A DNA stretch of 15,664 nucleotides, taken from Clostridium_Z sp040797585. GTDB taxonomy: Bacteria > Bacillota > Clostridia > Clostridiales > Clostridiaceae. Position numbers and translations under genes: made by a program. The notes beneath the pieces were generated by a model that was given only the letters and a program-made list of their open reading frames with translations, was not told the origin of the DNA and did no database searches. Shown in pieces: positions 13,369 to 15,664 of the stretch (positions are counted from its first letter, which is position 1; every line of letters begins with the position of its first letter). The DNA lies in NCBI RefSeq assembly GCF_040797585.1, contig NZ_JBFNEO010000050.1, positions 1 to 15,664 of the forward strand. The letters run 5' to 3'.

Positions 13369-14769
13369 ATGCCTGGTCATATAGGAAAGGTTGTACAGGT
13401 TATAGGACCTGTTATAGATATAAAATTTGAATCCGATTGTCTTCCTAATATATTGAATGCTATAGAGATAAAGATGGAAGATAATAAGGTTATTATAGCT
13501 GAAGTAGAACAACACGTTGGAGATGACATAGTAAGATGTATAGGTATGGAATCTACCGAAGGATTAAGAAGGGGAATGGATGCTGAGGATACAGGTAAGC
13601 CTATAAGTGTACCAGTAGGAGATGAGGTATTAGGAAGACTATTTAATGTATTAGGTAAACCTATAGATGAAAAGGGTGAGTTTAAGTCAGAACAATACTA
13701 TACTATACACAGACCAGCGCCTACATTTGCAGATCAAGCAGTTGAACCAGAAATGTTCGAAACAGGTATAAAGGTTATAGATCTTCTAGCACCTTATCAA
13801 AAAGGTGGTAAGATAGGATTATTTGGTGGAGCCGGAGTTGGTAAGACAGTTCTTATACAAGAACTTATAAATAATATAGCTAGAGAACATGGTGGACTTT
13901 CTGTATTTACAGGAGTTGGAGAGAGAACAAGAGAAGGTAATGATCTTTACCATGAAATGAATGACTCTGGAGTTATAGAGAAAACAGCCCTAGTATTTGG
14001 TCAAATGAATGAGCCACCTGGAGCAAGAATGAGAGTTGCTTTAACAGGACTTACTATGGCGGAATACTTTAGAGATAAAGGTCAAGACGTGCTTTTATTC
14101 ATAGATAACATATTTAGATTTACTCAAGCGGGTTCAGAGGTTTCAGCTTTGCTTGGAAGAATACCTAGTGCAGTTGGTTATCAACCAACCCTTGCAACTG
14201 AAATGGGAGCTCTTCAGGAGAGAATTACCTCTACTAAGAGTGGATCTATAACATCAGTTCAAGCAGTATATGTTCCAGCAGACGACTTAACAGATCCAGC
14301 ACCAGCTACAACTTTCAGTCACTTAGATGCCACAACAGTTTTATCAAGATCTATAGCAGAGCTTGGTATATATCCAGCAGTGGAGCCTCTTGAATCAACT
14401 TCAAGAATTTTAGATCCAAGAGTTATTGGAAGAGAACATTATGATGTTGCAAATAAGGTAAAAAATGTTCTTGAAAGATATAAAGAACTTCAAGATATAA
14501 TAGCTATTCTTGGGGTAGATGAGTTATCAGAAGAGGATAAGCAGGTGGTATCTAGAGCAAGAAAGATTCAAAGATTCTTGTCTCAGCCATTTACAGTAGC
14601 AGAACAATTTACTGGAATGCAAGGTAAGTTTGTACCTGTTAAAGAAACTGTAAGAGGATTTAAAGAGATATTAGAAGGAAAGTATGATGATTTATCAGAA
14701 TCAGCATTCTTATTTGTTGGAACTATTGAGGAAGCTGTAGAGAAAGCTAAGAAGTTAATGGCTGAATAG
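13369..14769 (+). CDS. atpD: ATP synthase subunit beta (F1, catalytic)
   Basis: Catalytic subunit, 466 residues. The N-terminal barrel spans about 1-77. The P-loop GGAGVGKT is at 153-160, with GERTREG at 184-190 (catalytic E185) and Walker B VLLFIDN at 241-247. The family signature ending PAVEPLESTSR covers 336-346. The C-terminal domain carries an exact DELSEED motif (384-390), the lever that couples to gamma and is contacted by epsilon. TTAGGAGG precedes ATG 13369 by about 9 bases, and the gene starts 15 bases after atpG. Codon use is like the neighbours. All catalytic residues are intact, so the enzyme should make or hydrolyse ATP; in a fermenting clostridium hydrolysis to maintain the proton gradient is likely important. 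Confidence 0.99.
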   Translation: MPGHIGKVVQVIGPVIDIKFESDCLPNILNAIEIKMEDNKVIIAEVEQHVGDDIVRCIGMESTEGLRRGMDAEDTGKPISVPVGDEVLGRLFNVLGKPIDEKGEFKSEQYYTIHRPAPTFADQAVEPEMFETGIKVIDLLAPYQKGGKIGLFGGAGVGKTVLIQELINNIAREHGGLSVFTGVGERTREGNDLYHEMNDSGVIEKTALVFGQMNEPPGARMRVALTGLTMAEYFRDKGQDVLLFIDNIFRFTQAGSEVSALLGRIPSAVGYQPTLATEMGALQERITSTKSGSITSVQAVYVPADDLTDPAPATTFSHLDATTVLSRSIAELGIYPAVEPLESTSRILDPRVIGREHYDVANKVKNVLERYKELQDIIAILGVDELSEEDKQVVSRARKIQRFLSQPFTVAEQFTGMQGKFVPVKETVRGFKEILEGKYDDLSESAFLFVGTIEEAVEKAKKLMAE

Positions 14770-14788
14770 TTTTTAAGGATGTGATTTT

Positions 14789-15184
14789 ATGGAGAAGTAT
14801 CTAAACCTAAATATAATAACTCCTGAAAATAAAGTTTTTCAAGGAGAAGTTAAAAAAGTATTTGTAGAGAGTATAGATGGTAAAATTCAAATTTTGCCTA
14901 GTCATATAGATATGATTACATTATTAAAACCAACTATAACTGAAATAGTTAGTAAAGATGGTGAAGGAAAAAAACTATTTACTTCTAATGGAATAATAAG
15001 AATTTCTAATGGCAATATATATATAAATTGTGATGCTGCAGAATGGCCAGAAGAAATAGATAGGGAAAGAGCAACTAGAGCTAAAGAGAGAGCAGAGGAA
15101 AGATTAAAGTCTAAGGATAATATAGATACTAAAAGAGCAGAATCAGCTCTTTATAGAGCTTTAACTAGGCTTTCAATAGCTTAG
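14789..15184 (+). CDS. atpC: ATP synthase subunit epsilon (F1)
   Basis: Rotor subunit, 131 residues, that joins gamma to the c-ring and can inhibit ATP hydrolysis. Residues 1-85 form the beta sandwich (LPSHIDMITLLKPT at 36-49, CDAAEWPEEID at 81-91). Residues 90-131 form two helices. IDRERA (90-95) matches the I(L)DxxRA motif that binds ATP in Bacillus PS3 epsilon, with further Arg residues (R116, R123, R127) in the second helix. ATP would hold the helices folded and release inhibition. The ribosome site AAGGATGTGAT (14774-14784) precedes ATG 14789. It is the last gene of the operon; an inverted-repeat-rich non-coding stretch follows. Confidence 0.96.
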   Translation: MEKYLNLNIITPENKVFQGEVKKVFVESIDGKIQILPSHIDMITLLKPTITEIVSKDGEGKKLFTSNGIIRISNGNIYINCDAAEWPEEIDRERATRAKERAEERLKSKDNIDTKRAESALYRALTRLSIA

Positions 15185-15372
15185 TTAATTCTCTAATATG
15201 AATAAGCTAACTTTTTGTACTAGTTAAGCTGTTCTATGGAGATTATTAGTCTTTAGCAATTGAATTTTTGTACTGTAGAACTTTAAGCATAGAACTTATA
15301 TATCTATAATTACTTTAAAATTTAACTAGTACCTTAGATTAAGGTAAGCAATTAAAACAATAATTATAAAAA

Positions 15373-15440
15373 GCTTGTTTTAGATAAACTTTAAAATTTA
15401 TCTAAAGCAAGCAAACTTAAAAAGCTTGCTTTTTAAGTTT
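15373..15440 (+). terminator. Tandem hairpins, probable atp operon terminator
   Basis: Hairpin 1 pairs GCTTGTTTTAGATAAA (15373-15388) with TTTATCTAAAGCAAGC (15397-15412), 16 bp with one T-G. Hairpin 2 pairs AAACTTAAAAAGC (15413-15425) with GCTTTTTAAGTTT (15428-15440). Alternatively AAAGCAAGC (15404-15412) pairs with GCTTGCTTT (15424-15432), followed by TTAAGTTT, which looks more like a classical terminator and excludes both hairpins. Confidence 0.65.
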
Positions 15441-15544
15441 AATGCATATTATATGTACTTTAATCTATTTTTAGTTTAAAAAAGTTTTAGTAGCTATGCA
15501 CACTTTTCATAAAAAGTTATATATTAATAATATATTTCATTATA

Positions 15545-15575
15545 TTACAAGTAATTACATTTGAAAGTATATAAT
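15545..15575 (+). promoter_or_regulatory. Tentative promoter for the gene at 15619
   Basis: A perfect TATAAT (15570-15575) lies 44 bases before the start codon. The best -35 is TTACAA (15545-15550), at a long 19-base spacing. A CATAATAT at 15589-15596 could instead be part of a sporulation sigma-factor promoter; the sequence does not decide. Confidence 0.35.
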
Positions 15576-15618
15576 GGAATTTTATGGTCATAATATAAGG
15601 TGGAAGAGAGGGGATAAT

Positions 15619-15664
15619 ATGAGAGTTAAATTAAGTATTTTAATTATTATAGCATTACTTTCTA
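15619..15664 (+). CDS. Start of an unidentified exported or membrane protein (partial)
   Basis: ATG 15619 follows the ribosome site AGAGAGGGGAT (15605-15615). The 15 visible residues, MRVKLSILIIIALLS, have a short basic N-end and a hydrophobic run, as in a signal peptide or first membrane helix. In several Firmicutes the gene after atpC is ywmB, followed by murA and spoIID; this N-terminus would fit YwmB but is far too short to prove it. It is preceded by its own possible promoter and separated from atpC by hairpins, so it is probably a separate transcription unit. It runs off the window end. Confidence 0.6.
   Translation, partial: MRVKLSILIIIALLS

Larger units (their letters stand above)
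15185..15618 (+). other. 434-base intergenic region after atpC, rich in inverted repeats
   Basis: No gene is seen. Paired elements: 15205-15212 with 15222-15230 (one bulge); 15217-15227 with 15322-15332 (GTACTAGTTAA/TTAACTAGTAC, perfect); 15231-15238 with 15288-15295 (GTTCTATG/CATAGAAC, nested inside the previous pair); 15330-15336 with 15340-15346; and the two hairpins at 15373-15440. TTTTTGTACT occurs twice (15212-15221 and 15265-15274) and TAAAAAGCTTG twice (15367-15377 and 15418-15428). From 15441 to 15618 the sequence is A/T-rich with the probable promoter of the next gene. Confidence 0.65.

Noticed and set aside
15185..15445. T-box, riboswitch or MITE identity for the repeat-rich region after atpC
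   Set aside because: No T-box core sequence, no known riboswitch landmark, and no terminal inverted repeat with a target duplication could be seen. The structure is reported without a family name.
15518..15540. A/T palindromes around 15521-15537 and at 8096-8113 as operators
   Set aside because: They consist almost entirely of alternating A and T and are expected by chance in such A/T-rich intergenic DNA.

Overview
The window is AT-rich, single-strand-biased DNA from a low-GC Firmicute, most probably a cluster I Clostridium. The evidence is the very A/T-rich codon use, strong AGGAGG-type ribosome binding sites, a clostridial-type acetyl-CoA acetyltransferase, and a gene order that resembles the Bacillus subtilis ywlC-ywlE-rpiB-upp-atp neighbourhood. 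All recognised genes lie on the + strand and are intact. The exceptions are the two window edges: a 17-codon tail of an unidentified gene at the left and a 15-codon start of a probable exported or membrane protein at the right.

Layout. (1) 1-3574: a probable operon of a ZIP-family metal transporter, Sua5/YwlC (tRNA threonylcarbamoyladenosine synthesis), a YwlE-type low-molecular-weight phosphatase, RpiB (pentose phosphate isomerase) and Upp (uracil salvage), closed by a strong terminator. (2) 3575-6585: a promoter-led operon of comEB (dCMP deaminase), tagO and wecB/mnaA. The last two start an envelope glycopolymer: TagO loads GlcNAc-1-P on undecaprenyl phosphate and WecB makes UDP-ManNAc. (3) 6586-7980: a monocistronic thiolase gene (thlA) with a palindrome in its promoter region and a strong terminator. 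(4) 7981-15184: a 0.5 kb non-coding spacer, then the complete F1Fo ATP synthase operon atpIBEFHAGDC in canonical order. (5) 15185-15618: a non-coding stretch dense in inverted repeats, then the start of the next gene.

The genes are mostly housekeeping: nucleotide salvage, tRNA modification, central carbon, envelope precursors, and proton-coupled ATP synthesis or hydrolysis. The residues of AtpE argue for H+ rather than Na+ coupling. AtpC carries the ATP-binding motif IDxxRA.

No new multi-gene system is visible. The less ordinary material is non-coding: nested and mutually exclusive inverted repeats after atpC; a perfect 14-bp hairpin between atpE and atpF followed by a small hairpin that hides the atpF ribosome binding site; a 9-bp dyad at the thlA promoter with a related half-site just after the comEB promoter; and the unexplained spacer before atpI. 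Two start codons are best placed downstream of the longest open frame: rpiB at a TTG (2409) and atpA at an ATG (10974).
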